Source of the DNA: Fibrisoma limi BUZ 3
GTDB lineage: Bacteria > Bacteroidota > Bacteroidia > Cytophagales > Spirosomataceae
Length of the DNA: 64,000 bases
Assembly: GCF_000296815.2 (NCBI RefSeq)
Contig: NZ_CAIT01000009.1
Span: 1 to 64,000 of the forward strand
Reading direction: 5' to 3'
Below the pieces are notes generated by a model, which was given only the letters and a program-made list of their open reading frames with translations, had not been told where the DNA came from and did not search any database. A program made the position numbers and the translations under genes. This document shows, piece by piece, positions 34,468 through 42,876 of this stretch. The stretch's first letter is position 1, and each line of letters starts with the position of its first letter.

Positions 34468-35565
34468 TTATCGCTCTGGCTGGAACTGCCGATCGGCTAC
34501 GAACTGCTGGTCGGTGAGCGTACGCAGGAACGCGATGATATCCTGCTGCTCCTGTTTCGTGAGGGCAATGCCTACCTGTCCATTCTGCTTCAGCACCGGA
34601 TCGAGCGCGGCATTGTCTTTTACTCCGCTGGCGTAGTGGTTCAGAACGGCTTCGAGGGATGAAAAGCGCCCATCGTGCATATAAGGCAAAGTCCTCTCAA
34701 TATTCCGCAGACTCGGCACCCGAAATTTGTTCTTGTCCGATTCATTCAGGGTGATGTTGTAGCGGCCCAGGTCTGGTTTGGGTGCGTTCGGGTTGGGCAG
34801 CAGGCCGTTGTTCCGGAAACTCTGGTCGGTGAACAGCTCGCCCGCGTGGCAGGTCGAGCAGTTCTGTTTGAACAGATTCAGGCCACGGAGTTCCTGCTCA
34901 TTCATCGTGCCGCCCGCTTCTTTCCGGACGTACTTGTCGTACCGCGAGTTGGCCGACACCATTGTCAGCATGAATTGCGACAGAGCCTTCAGAAACCGCT
35001 CCTGACTTACCTCCGTTGTGCCGAACGCGGCTTTGAACAGGGGTGGATACTTCGCACTTTTCCGCACCTTTTCCAGCACCCGCGTCAGCGTATCGCCCAT
35101 CTCAACCGGGTTTTGAATCGGTGCGATGGGCAGCAGATCCAGATCGCGAATGCCACCGTCCCAGAAGAACGTCCGGCTCCAGGCTACGTTCTGGATGTTC
35201 AGGCCGTTACGCGGGCCAATCTGATCGCGGATACCGTGGCTCAGTGTATGGTCGGTATGCGCAAAAGCCGCTTCCGGAATGTGACAGAATCCGCAGGTGA
35301 TGGTGCCGTCGTGCGACAGTGTGCCGTCGAAAAACAGTGTCTTTCCGAGCCGGACGCCCTCCTGCGTCAGCGGATTCTTGCTGAAGTCATACACCGGATC
35401 GGGAAAATTGGCCGGTTTCTGCCACGGGTACGGTGTTGTCTGGTACTGCGGAGGTTCCGGCTCAGTTGGATCGACCGGCTCAACCGGGGCGTTCGACTGA
35501 CACGATACCACCAGCCCGAACAGACCGGCACTGATCAACACCCCAAGTCCCTGCCACCGCTTCAT
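34468..35565 (-). CDS. Di-haem cytochrome c peroxidase, MauG/MbnH family
   Basis: A 365-residue lipoprotein (lipobox VVSC, Cys 22) with two CxxCH haem sites: CGFCH at 91-95 and CSTCH at 236-240. FFDGTLSHDGTITCGFCH and MHDGRFSSLEAVLNHY are standard CCP/MauG segments. Paired with an MbnP-family gene (1 nt upstream), it most probably is MbnH, which uses bis-Fe(IV) chemistry to convert a tryptophan of MbnP to kynurenine to create a copper site. A plain peroxidase role is the alternative. The gene is followed by a strong terminator. Confidence 0.85.
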   Translation of the reverse strand: MKRWQGLGVLISAGLFGLVVSCQSNAPVEPVDPTEPEPPQYQTTPYPWQKPANFPDPVYDFSKNPLTQEGVRLGKTLFFDGTLSHDGTITCGFCHIPEAAFAHTDHTLSHGIRDQIGPRNGLNIQNVAWSRTFFWDGGIRDLDLLPIAPIQNPVEMGDTLTRVLEKVRKSAKYPPLFKAAFGTTEVSQERFLKALSQFMLTMVSANSRYDKYVRKEAGGTMNEQELRGLNLFKQNCSTCHAGELFTDQSFRNNGLLPNPNAPKPDLGRYNITLNESDKNKFRVPSLRNIERTLPYMHDGRFSSLEAVLNHYASGVKDNAALDPVLKQNGQVGIALTKQEQQDIIAFLRTLTDQQFVADRQFQPER

Positions 35566-35566
35566 T

Positions 35567-36382
35567 TCAGTTCGTCTTTACGGGCTGACTGTATTGAAAC
35601 ATGTTAGCGTAGTTGCTGGCAATTGTAGCCGAGAATGGCGACACCATCACGTTGTTGTTCTGGGCGATGCTGACCCGCTGCGCCCCGTCAAACACCCGGA
35701 GAATATCGGCCCGGATCGTTAATCGTGGGGTATTGGTAGCTGATACCTGCGCTACGTCCGACCCGAACGATAGAGTGGCCGTCCGCAGATTGTTGATGGT
35801 TTTCGTTTCATAGCCACCGAAAAAACCGACGTGGTAAACGAAGCTTCTTGTTCCAGCCGGATTAACGGGTGCCTGTGGTGAGACGCCTTCAAGCTTGAAG
35901 AAAATATAGCCCGAATTCCAATCCCAGTACATGCCGCCGTTGTGCGCGCCAGCCGGTTCCAGCACGCCCTTCCGACGGCTAATATCCATCGTACTGCGCA
36001 GGCTGTCCACCCCAATCAGGTATGACACACCTACATAATCCCCGGCGGGTACGTTAGTGATCGTTACGGTCTGCGACGCAGGTTCGGCTTCCTTGATCAG
36101 GAAATAACTGCTGTCCTGCGGCACTACGTATTCGGATCCATCAGCGCGCTTCAGGCGAACATTACTAACGAAGTAGTTGAGCAGCGAAACCGAGAACTGC
36201 TCCCCGGCCGCGTTGTTGTAGATACCCGTTTGAAGCCGCAGATCCTCCGTGCCGACCACGTTGTCGAACACCAGTTGCAGCCGGCCGAATTCGTTGACAC
36301 CAAATTCAGGATCGGGGTCATTGCAGGCCCAGACCGATACGCCAAGCAGGAGGGCGAGCATGAAGTAGCAGAAGTTTCTCAT
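35567..36382 (-). CDS. MbnP-family copper-binding lipoprotein
   Basis: A 271-residue lipoprotein (Cys 20 in SVWAC). The family fingerprint GRLQLVFDNVVG near the N-terminus, VSLLNYFVSNVRL, and the tryptophan motif GGMYWDWNSGYIFFKLEG (W153, W155) are present. In characterised MbnP one such Trp is oxidised to kynurenine by its partner MbnH and helps bind copper. The stop codon is 1 nt from the MbnH start, which indicates translational coupling. The locus has no methanobactin precursor, so this is a methanobactin-independent MbnPH pair. Confidence 0.85.
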   Translation of the reverse strand: MRNFCYFMLALLLGVSVWACNDPDPEFGVNEFGRLQLVFDNVVGTEDLRLQTGIYNNAAGEQFSVSLLNYFVSNVRLKRADGSEYVVPQDSSYFLIKEAEPASQTVTITNVPAGDYVGVSYLIGVDSLRSTMDISRRKGVLEPAGAHNGGMYWDWNSGYIFFKLEGVSPQAPVNPAGTRSFVYHVGFFGGYETKTINNLRTATLSFGSDVAQVSATNTPRLTIRADILRVFDGAQRVSIAQNNNVMVSPFSATIASNYANMFQYSQPVKTN

Positions 36383-36411
36383 GTTGATAGTGTAACGTGT
36401 AAATCTCTATG

Positions 36412-36451
36412 AGACAGATAACCGGCTGTCTAAACAGCCGGTTATCTGTCT
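36412..36451 (-). terminator. Hairpin between SCO and MbnP genes
   Basis: An 18-bp perfect stem (36412-36429 with 36434-36451) with a 4-nt loop. There is no T-run directly after it on the minus strand, so it may attenuate rather than fully stop read-through from the SCO gene into mbnPH. Confidence 0.7.
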
Positions 36452-36521
36452 GGATAACGAACACAAACAGACTAAAGTATTAGCCCTAACCGACTTCTAA
36501 TCCGGTTCCGACTACTCGGTT

Positions 36522-37163
36522 TTACCGGTACTCGTCCCGTAGTTTTTTGATGTCGGCAATGAGCTTCTTCGTCCCCTCCTCGGTTGTACCGTCGTACATG
36601 CCGCGGATATGTTTCTCCTTGTCGACCAACACAAACGCACCACTGTGAATGTAGCCGCCCGGTGCGGTCGAATCGGCCTTCGCCGTCACCAGATAATGGT
36701 GTTCACCAATGTCGTAAATCGTCTCCCGGTTGCCGGTCACAAACTGCCAGGTGTCGCCCGTTACGCCGATGTCCTGCGCGTATTGTTTCAGCACGGCGGG
36801 CGTATCGTGTTCCGGGTCGATGGTGTGCGAGATGATCCGAACGTCGGGGCTGTCCTTATACGCCTGATACACCTCCAGCATGTTCTTTTTCATGATGGGG
36901 CAGATCGTAGGACAGGTCACAAAGAAGAAATCAGCGACATAGATTTTTCCGTCGACATCCCGTTGCGTAACGGTTTTCCCCTCCTGATTCGTGAACGAGA
37001 AGTCAGGGATGGTTGGGTACACCAGCTCCTCAATCTCTTTCCCGTCGACCATTTTCTTCATCATCTGGGGTTCGCCCAGCACCGGCAGCTTCTCCGCCGA
37101 CAAGGCGCATCCGGCCAGCCCCGCTAACAGGCTGATACAGATTAACAGTTGCTTGAGCTGCAT
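36522..37163 (-). CDS. SCO1/SenC-family copper chaperone lipoprotein
   Basis: 213 residues with lipobox LAGC (Cys 19) and a thioredoxin-like fold. The copper-binding CPTIC (Cys 84 and 88) lies in FFFVTCPTICPIMKKNM. The distal His ligand is in the GEHHYLV segment. SCO proteins load copper into the CuA site of cytochrome oxidase or act as thiol reductants. The neighbours MbnP, MbnH, TonB receptor and BNR protein point to a copper or haem-copper maturation locus. It is separated by 2 nt from the helical lipoprotein gene upstream. Confidence 0.92.
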   Translation of the reverse strand: MQLKQLLICISLLAGLAGCALSAEKLPVLGEPQMMKKMVDGKEIEELVYPTIPDFSFTNQEGKTVTQRDVDGKIYVADFFFVTCPTICPIMKKNMLEVYQAYKDSPDVRIISHTIDPEHDTPAVLKQYAQDIGVTGDTWQFVTGNRETIYDIGEHHYLVTAKADSTAPGGYIHSGAFVLVDKEKHIRGMYDGTTEEGTKKLIADIKKLRDEYR

Positions 37164-37165
37164 GG

Positions 37166-37609
37166 CTATTGCAGATACTTCTGAGCGTCGGCGATGCTCT
37201 TCTGCATCTGGTCGCGAACGTCGTTAACCTTCCGTTGTTGATCCTTGAGGTATTCGACCGCTTTGGTCTGATCGAGTTTACCCAGCGTATCGCCGTTGTA
37301 CTGGTGCATCCAGTCCATCATGGCTTTGTCGGCCTCGGTCAATCGGCTGTTGATTGACACCCCCATTTCTTTGGCGGCCGGGTCCGTTGTTTTTTCGACC
37401 TTGGCCGTCACCTCCTTTTTCAGCCGCAGGATGTCGCTGATCTTGGGCATAACGCTGTCGTGAACAGCCATGACCTGCTGTTCGAGGTCAGCAACGGGAC
37501 CGGCGCTGCTTTCAGCAACGGCGTGGTTATGTTCTGAATGAGAATCTGATTTCGACTGACAGGCACCGGCCAGCAGGCCCAGGGCGATAACTACTACGTG
37601 TATTTTCAT
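37166..37609 (-). CDS. Helical lipoprotein, paralogue of the His-rich lipoprotein at 19641
   Basis: 147 residues with lipobox LLAGAC (Cys 17), a short His-containing linker (SHSEHNHAVAE), then long helices (DLEQQVMAVHDSVMPKISDI; KYLKDQQRKVNDVRDQMQKS). The helix-turn-helix layout and the DKAMMDWMHQYNG segment correspond to the EEWEENLV turn of the zinc-regulated paralogue at 19641, but the His run here is near the N-terminus and shorter. It is probably an envelope metal buffer or scaffold for the SCO protein, 2 nt downstream. The function is not established. Confidence 0.7.
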   Translation of the reverse strand: MKIHVVVIALGLLAGACQSKSDSHSEHNHAVAESSAGPVADLEQQVMAVHDSVMPKISDILRLKKEVTAKVEKTTDPAAKEMGVSINSRLTEADKAMMDWMHQYNGDTLGKLDQTKAVEYLKDQQRKVNDVRDQMQKSIADAQKYLQ

Positions 37610-37630
37610 GGTTTCAGCAAGGCTTTATTT

Positions 37631-38827
37631 TTACAACGAATCTACAAATCGATAAACAATTACGGCGTTCTCCTCCCCATTTCGCTCCTCATACGCGATC
37701 AGCAGACCGTGTGATGTAGCCAGCCCAACCGGATAGCTGGCGTTCACCGCATCCGTTGTCAGGTAAGTCGTTGGTCCGGTTGGGTTGGTCCGGAGCGCGA
37801 TTTTCTGGCTGTAGGCCGGCATGGGTTCGTCGGCGGCCTGACCGGGCTTACGAACCGATTCGTCCCACAGCCAGACCAGCCGGTCGCCAGCGGCTACTAC
37901 CTGTGGATGTTTTGCCCGGTTAGACAGGACGGTTGCTTCCAACTGAGACTTTCCAAGCTTTGCCAGCCGGAGCCCCACGGCATCTTCCTTTCCCGAAAAC
38001 CAGGTGGCAAAAACTGCATCGCCAGCCTGCGTCACTACGGGTCCCGTATGCGGGCAGGCATTGACGGTCCAGTGATCGGCAAAAACGACCTGCGGACGAC
38101 TGAACGTCTGGCCACCATCCGCCGACACGACATGACTGATATCACGGTCACCGTTGGGCAGCAAGTCACGGTACGTCAGGTGAATCTGGCCCCTGGCATC
38201 GACGAACACGTTGGTTCGGCAACACTGACAGGCATTTTCATCCACAATCACTTCATCGGTAAACCCACCCCCAGGTTTCGTCTGCACAAATTTAACACTA
38301 CGTCCTTCCTGATCGGGCAATTTTTCATCCAGCCAGACGATGCCGATTTCCCCGTTGGGCAGGCGCGTCAGGTCGCTGAACGAATGACCTTTGCCGGGTG
38401 TCGTATCGCGGTGAAGGGGCTTAGGCATCGTCCAGGTTTTGCCGCCATCGGCCGACGTAACATACAGCAGGTCGCTGGCGCGGGGTGAGTCGGCCGTTGG
38501 TTTGCTGATCTCAAAAAGGGCCAGCATGGTCCCATCGGCTTTAACGGCCAGCTTTGGCATCCCTTCAGCATGGACCGAAAGGGTAGCGGGTGCCTGAACC
38601 CGAATCTTGCTCCCGAACGTCCGCCCGCCATCGCCAGACCGAGCGACGTAAAATCCTGCGGCTTTATCGCCTTCTTTTTCAACCCAGCTCAGCAGCGGAT
38701 TTCCGGCCGCGTCGGTGGTCAGGCGAGGGGTTGCTCCCACGTAAGCGGGGTTCGACAGGCGGGTTTCGACGACCGGTTTCCCGACGAAAAACGCCAGTAG
38801 CAACGTGATAATAGACAGACTTCTCAT
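37631..38827 (-). CDS. BNR/sialidase-like beta-propeller with CxCC motif
   Basis: A 398-residue exported protein with an N-terminal signal segment. BNR (Asp-box) repeats are visible: SGDGGRTF, SADGGKTW, SADGGQTF. These give a sialidase-type six-bladed propeller, but the catalytic Arg triad of true sialidases is not obvious. The motif NACQCCRTN (about residues 200-208) and later NACPHTGP suggest a metal or haem site instead. The operon position between a TonB receptor and SCO/lipoprotein genes favours a role in copper handling over glycan cleavage (inference). Confidence 0.7.
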   Translation of the reverse strand: MRSLSIITLLLAFFVGKPVVETRLSNPAYVGATPRLTTDAAGNPLLSWVEKEGDKAAGFYVARSGDGGRTFGSKIRVQAPATLSVHAEGMPKLAVKADGTMLALFEISKPTADSPRASDLLYVTSADGGKTWTMPKPLHRDTTPGKGHSFSDLTRLPNGEIGIVWLDEKLPDQEGRSVKFVQTKPGGGFTDEVIVDENACQCCRTNVFVDARGQIHLTYRDLLPNGDRDISHVVSADGGQTFSRPQVVFADHWTVNACPHTGPVVTQAGDAVFATWFSGKEDAVGLRLAKLGKSQLEATVLSNRAKHPQVVAAGDRLVWLWDESVRKPGQAADEPMPAYSQKIALRTNPTGPTTYLTTDAVNASYPVGLATSHGLLIAYEERNGEENAVIVYRFVDSL

Positions 38828-38851
38828 GACTATGCGTGGTGAAATTGCGTT

Positions 38852-41206
38852 TTACTTACCCGTGAAATTGTATTGAACGCCCACTACGAACGTCCTCGGC
38901 GCGGCTGGTGTGTAGGTTGTGCGATCGGTCGCGTTGTTCCCACGCGTGGCATTGGTGGCGTAAAGAACATCCGTCACATTCAGCACATTGACAAATACCT
39001 CGATGCCTTTCCATTGGTACCCCGACCGCACATTGGCAAAATCGTAGCCGCCATAGCGAACCGAATTGATCTGGTTCTGGTACCAGCCCGCTACGTGCTG
39101 CCACTCCAGTGACGCCCGGAAATTCCGGAACCAGGCCGGATAGTAACTGATCTCGGAATTCCACAGCCAGCGCGGGGCCGAAGGCATGTCCTTCCCGTTG
39201 ACGTTCTGTACCGCATCCGACGCTCGCTGGCTCAAGGTAAATTCGACGAATCGATGGATGGCGTGCGTACCGCTGAACCGAAAAAACACCTGTTTTGACG
39301 GCCGATACGTCACCCCCAGTTCAACACCCCGGTGCATCGTTTTCCCCGCCGACTGATAGTCGAACGAGTTGTCGGGCTGACGAATGTTGAGGAGTTCGTT
39401 TGCACCCGTCATCTGATACAGCGCGGCATCGACGTACACCTTATTGTTCAGCACCGACGCCCATCCACCAATTTCCAGGTTAGTAAACTGGGCGGGCTGT
39501 AGGTTGTAGTAGAACAGTTCGCCGGATGCTGTAGGCCTGCTACGTTTCAAAAAAATCGACGTGAGCGCTGGGGGCGAGAACCCTGTAGCAACATTGGCGT
39601 AGAGGCCCAGACTGGATGGTCCTCTACCTGCACCGAGGTCGTAGGTAGCGCCAAGTTTGGGCGTCACCTGACTGTAGGCCTTATTGCCCGTGCTTTTATC
39701 CAGGGCATTGGTATAATCAAATGCCATTCGGTCGTAGCGCAGCCCAGCCGACAGCCGCAGCTTAGGCAGTGGCTCCAGATCATACTGCGCATAAACCGCT
39801 GTACTTTGAATATCCGCCTGATAATTAGCTAACTGTACATCCGGCCGCTCACGGAGCTGGGTGTATTTGAGCACCGATTTCTTATCGGGCCGGAGATCAG
39901 CCGCGAGCTCAGTCTGGTAGGCGTAGTACGTGTTGGGTGACAGATCGAGCGTGGCCCCAACAACAAGCTTACTTTTCAGGAAACTGACCTGCTGGGTATG
40001 CTGGGCGATAAAACCGGTACTCCTGAAATCGTTGCTGTTGATCTGCCCCGTAGCGGTAGACGAACCACTTGTCCATCGGATCGAGTACGTTGGGTTCTGC
40101 CCCAGGCTGTTGGTACGAACAAAAGCCGTAATGAATGTTTCAGACCCGTCTTTCCAATCGTGTTCGAAGGTCAGGCGACTCCGGAACGAAACCGTTTTGC
40201 GATACGTAAAATCGGTCGTGCTCACGTATTGCCGGGCAAAAAAAGCGGTGCTGTCTACACTCCCACTCGTCTGCGAGTTGTAGTTGTTGTACGAAACCGT
40301 ACCCGTCAGTTGGGTATGGGGCGAAACGGCGTATTCGAGCCGGGCAAAGTACGACGATTTATCATAATCCGACCGGGCCAGCCACGAATCGCGCTGCCGC
40401 GACACGAATCCACCGACATACAGGCCAAACGTACCCTGCTGCGCTCCGGCTCCAACCTGAAGCCGTTGGTAACCCCACTGATCGACCTGGATACCAGCGC
40501 GGGCAGTGGGCACGGCGGTAGGGCGCTGGGTAATGAAATTGACGGCTCCACCCACAGCTTCCGGCCCGTAAATCGACGAGACCGGGCCTTTGACCACCTC
40601 CATCGAACTAACCGTGAACTGATTCATTTCGAGCAGGGCATTGTGGTTGAACACGCCCATCGGCCGAATCGGTACGCCGTCTTCCATGTAGAGGAAATAG
40701 GCGTTGGTGGTCATCGGCTGGCGAATGGCCATCATGTGCTGCTCGTTGTTCAGGTTCACCATCAGCACACCGGGGGCTTTGTTGATGACCTCGTAGATAC
40801 TCGTCGGCTTCGTTTCGTTGATCAGTTGTGACGAGAGCTTCGAGATGGCAATGGGCGTTTCGGTACGCAGGGCTGCTTCCCGGCTACCCGTCACAACAAC
40901 CAGTTGCAGATCTTCAACGGCCGGTTCGAGCGCTATGCGAATGGGCTGTGCCCGTACTGCAACCGTCTGTCTGCGGTAGCCAACACCACTGACCATGAGC
41001 GAATCGGCCGTCGTTTGCAGGGAAAAATGACCGGCCGCATCCGTAGCGGTACCGATCGTACGGCCGGGAACCGAAATGGTTATACCGGCGAGGGGTTCTT
41101 TCGTCAGCGCATCAAACACCCGTCCGCTCACGGGTTGCTGCGCCCAAACGGCAGGTATCGCCATGAGCGAAAACGCCCACGGTACTAATCGTCTGGAGAT
41201 AATCAT
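38852..41206 (-). CDS. TonB-dependent receptor of the copper-type locus
   Basis: 784 residues from ATG 41206, where MIISRRLVPWAFSLMAIPAVWAQ is a proper signal peptide; the 30 residues before it in the longer frame are not signal-like. A carboxypeptidase-like domain (VSGRVFDALTKEPLAGITI), plug (ETPIAISKLSSQLI; GVPIRPMGVFNHNALLEM; SSIYGPEAVGGAVNF) and barrel ending GVQYNFTGK follow. Met/His-rich patches in the plug (NNEQHMMAIRQPMTT) are compatible with copper or a copper chelate. It heads the set receptor-BNR-lipoprotein-SCO. Substrate is inferred from the neighbours. Confidence 0.85.
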   Translation of the reverse strand: MIISRRLVPWAFSLMAIPAVWAQQPVSGRVFDALTKEPLAGITISVPGRTIGTATDAAGHFSLQTTADSLMVSGVGYRRQTVAVRAQPIRIALEPAVEDLQLVVVTGSREAALRTETPIAISKLSSQLINETKPTSIYEVINKAPGVLMVNLNNEQHMMAIRQPMTTNAYFLYMEDGVPIRPMGVFNHNALLEMNQFTVSSMEVVKGPVSSIYGPEAVGGAVNFITQRPTAVPTARAGIQVDQWGYQRLQVGAGAQQGTFGLYVGGFVSRQRDSWLARSDYDKSSYFARLEYAVSPHTQLTGTVSYNNYNSQTSGSVDSTAFFARQYVSTTDFTYRKTVSFRSRLTFEHDWKDGSETFITAFVRTNSLGQNPTYSIRWTSGSSTATGQINSNDFRSTGFIAQHTQQVSFLKSKLVVGATLDLSPNTYYAYQTELAADLRPDKKSVLKYTQLRERPDVQLANYQADIQSTAVYAQYDLEPLPKLRLSAGLRYDRMAFDYTNALDKSTGNKAYSQVTPKLGATYDLGAGRGPSSLGLYANVATGFSPPALTSIFLKRSRPTASGELFYYNLQPAQFTNLEIGGWASVLNNKVYVDAALYQMTGANELLNIRQPDNSFDYQSAGKTMHRGVELGVTYRPSKQVFFRFSGTHAIHRFVEFTLSQRASDAVQNVNGKDMPSAPRWLWNSEISYYPAWFRNFRASLEWQHVAGWYQNQINSVRYGGYDFANVRSGYQWKGIEVFVNVLNVTDVLYATNATRGNNATDRTTYTPAAPRTFVVGVQYNFTGK

Positions 41207-41329
41207 GAAGTTTTTGCTTAGGTTGATAGGATCAGGCCAATACCGCCGGTTGCGTATCCGGACGGAAACGGCCATAAGGCGACACGGCCGGCCCATTCAG
41301 GCCGGAGGTGTGCATCCAGATCAGATCAA

Positions 41330-41707
41330 CTAAGCCTGGGGTGGCTGCAACAGCCCATCAAGTGGAGCTGCATAGGCGTGGAGCAGGTACTTGGGAAGGC
41401 CGGCCAACGGAAGATCCGTGACTGACGCGCCAAAGGCAAACGGCACATGGGATTGGCAGAACAACTGCAGCGTCGGTATATGCTGGACACGCTCGGTAGT
41501 TTCCTGATCCTGCTTTTCCTGCTGTGCCTTCAACCGTTTAGCCAGGAAGCAGTGGCCGTCGCAGTGAAGTTGGGGTTTATCGCGATTTTCGCAGAGAACG
41601 CGGGCGATGTACTCCTTGTTGGCATGGTAATACGCGATGGTTCCCCACTGACTGACAGTCGGCAGCAGTGTGGACACGAGCAGTATATAAACCAGCAGGG
41701 TACGCAT
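41330..41707 (-). CDS. Small exported Cys/His protein next to TonB receptor
   Basis: 125 residues from ATG 41707; a minus-strand -7 element (TACTTTTG, 41735-41728) lies inside the longer frame and fixes this start. An N-terminal hydrophobic segment (MRTLLVYILLVSTLLPTVS) precedes a compact motif LCENRDKPQLHCDGHCFLAK with three Cys and two His, then charged helix KAQQEKQDQE and a C-terminal region with one more Cys-His pair (FCQSH). Similar small proteins accompany metal TonB receptors in Bacteroidota. It may be a periplasmic metal relay or sensor; no characterised family is recognised. Confidence 0.65.
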   Translation of the reverse strand: MRTLLVYILLVSTLLPTVSQWGTIAYYHANKEYIARVLCENRDKPQLHCDGHCFLAKRLKAQQEKQDQETTERVQHIPTLQLFCQSHVPFAFGASVTDLPLAGLPKYLLHAYAAPLDGLLQPPQA

Positions 41708-41727
41708 GAAACAGGAGAGATACGTGG

Positions 41728-41735
41728 CAAAAGTA
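41728..41735 (-). promoter_or_regulatory. -7 element of the copper-type operon
   Basis: Minus-strand TACTTTTG matches TAnnTTTG, 21 nt before ATG 41707. It is the likely promoter for the 41707-36522 operon. No TGCAA-N5-TTGCA box is seen here, so this operon does not share the zinc operator. Confidence 0.6.
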
Positions 41736-41850
41736 CGCACGCTTTTGGTTGAGTGGTCAACTACACGGCAGATTTATTCGCTGGCCGGTAGCCACGCTCC
41801 AACCCCTGTTGCGCAAAAACGCCCCCTACGCCCTGCATTCATTTAGCCAC

Positions 41851-41858
41851 TACCTTTG
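41851..41858 (+). promoter_or_regulatory. -7 element of the AraC-family gene
   Basis: TACCTTTG matches TAnnTTTG. It overlaps the GTG that opens the longer frame (41858), so translation should start at ATG 41882. Confidence 0.6.
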
Positions 41859-41881
41859 TGATTGATTTTTACCAACCAGCC

Positions 41882-42796
41882 ATGCTCGCGCCGACTACCG
41901 ACATACCCAGACTAACGACCGCCGACCTCTGGAAGCAGTACGTCCTCGGGGGCGACCGCCAGGCACCGACTCTGCACCCAACGGTCGAAGATTTTTACGT
42001 AACCCGGCTGGAGAATTTTCGCCAGGCGCTCCGGCTACCTACCCAGCCGCATCGTCGGGATGTGAACGAACTGGTGTTTGTCACCAGCGGCCGATTGGTT
42101 CGGGGCTGCAACCTGAGCACGATTCAGATGGAGCCGGGCAGCGTTCATCTGTTGCTGGCCGGTCAGATCGCCAGCGTGAATTACCTATCCGACGACGTAG
42201 CGGGGTTCTATTGCCACTTCAGTCTGGACACCATCATTCGGCTTTACCACCGCGAACACATGGTCCGGGAGCTGGATGTGCTGCATACGGCTATGGCCGA
42301 CAGGGCCATTACGTTGCCCAACAAGATCAGCCTTGCCGTTACGTCGGTGTTTGAACGGCTGCTCGACGAACATACGTCCAGTAATGACCTCAGCCTGATC
42401 GACGCCTATCTGGTTACGCTTTGCTACGAAATCAAGAATGCCTTACCCGTAGCGGGGGCCAAACCCAGGCCGGGTCGGGCGTATGAACTGACCGAGCGGC
42501 TCCGGCAACTGATCAGCCAGCACACCGGCTGCCACCTGCCCCTGACGGTCTACGCCGACCAGCTCGGCGTCTCGCCCAACCACCTCAACAAGGCGGTTCG
42601 GGAGGTAACCGGCCAGCCCGCCAGCACCCTCATTACCGAAGCCCGGCTGCTGGAAGCCAAGGTACTGCTCCGCCATTCGGACCAGCCCGTTGGGGAGATT
42701 GCGTTCCGGCTCGGTTTTAATGACCAATCCTATTTCAGCCGATTCTTCCGGAAGGCAACCGGTCTTACTCCCCAGGAATTCCGAAAAAAGGATTGA
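41882..42796 (+). CDS. AraC-family transcriptional regulator
   Basis: 304 residues from ATG 41882. The N-terminal cupin-like effector domain (NELVFVTSGRLVRGCNL, FYCHFSLDTI) is followed by the two helix-turn-helix AraC domain (YADQLGVSPNHLNKAVREVTG; GEIAFRLGFNDQSYFSRFFRKATGLTPQEFRK written here in part as GEIAFRLGFNDQSYF). It is a cytoplasmic DNA-binding regulator with unknown inducer. It stands upstream of two small membrane proteins and an ABC exporter in the same direction, which are candidate targets. Confidence 0.9.
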   Translation: MLAPTTDIPRLTTADLWKQYVLGGDRQAPTLHPTVEDFYVTRLENFRQALRLPTQPHRRDVNELVFVTSGRLVRGCNLSTIQMEPGSVHLLLAGQIASVNYLSDDVAGFYCHFSLDTIIRLYHREHMVRELDVLHTAMADRAITLPNKISLAVTSVFERLLDEHTSSNDLSLIDAYLVTLCYEIKNALPVAGAKPRPGRAYELTERLRQLISQHTGCHLPLTVYADQLGVSPNHLNKAVREVTGQPASTLITEARLLEAKVLLRHSDQPVGEIAFRLGFNDQSYFSRFFRKATGLTPQEFRKKD

Positions 42797-42876
42797 TTTG
42801 TCCTAATAATGGTTCGATAACTACTCACCGTTTTGCCCGGCAGACCGGACCTTTGCACCGTGTTAATTTACCCACG

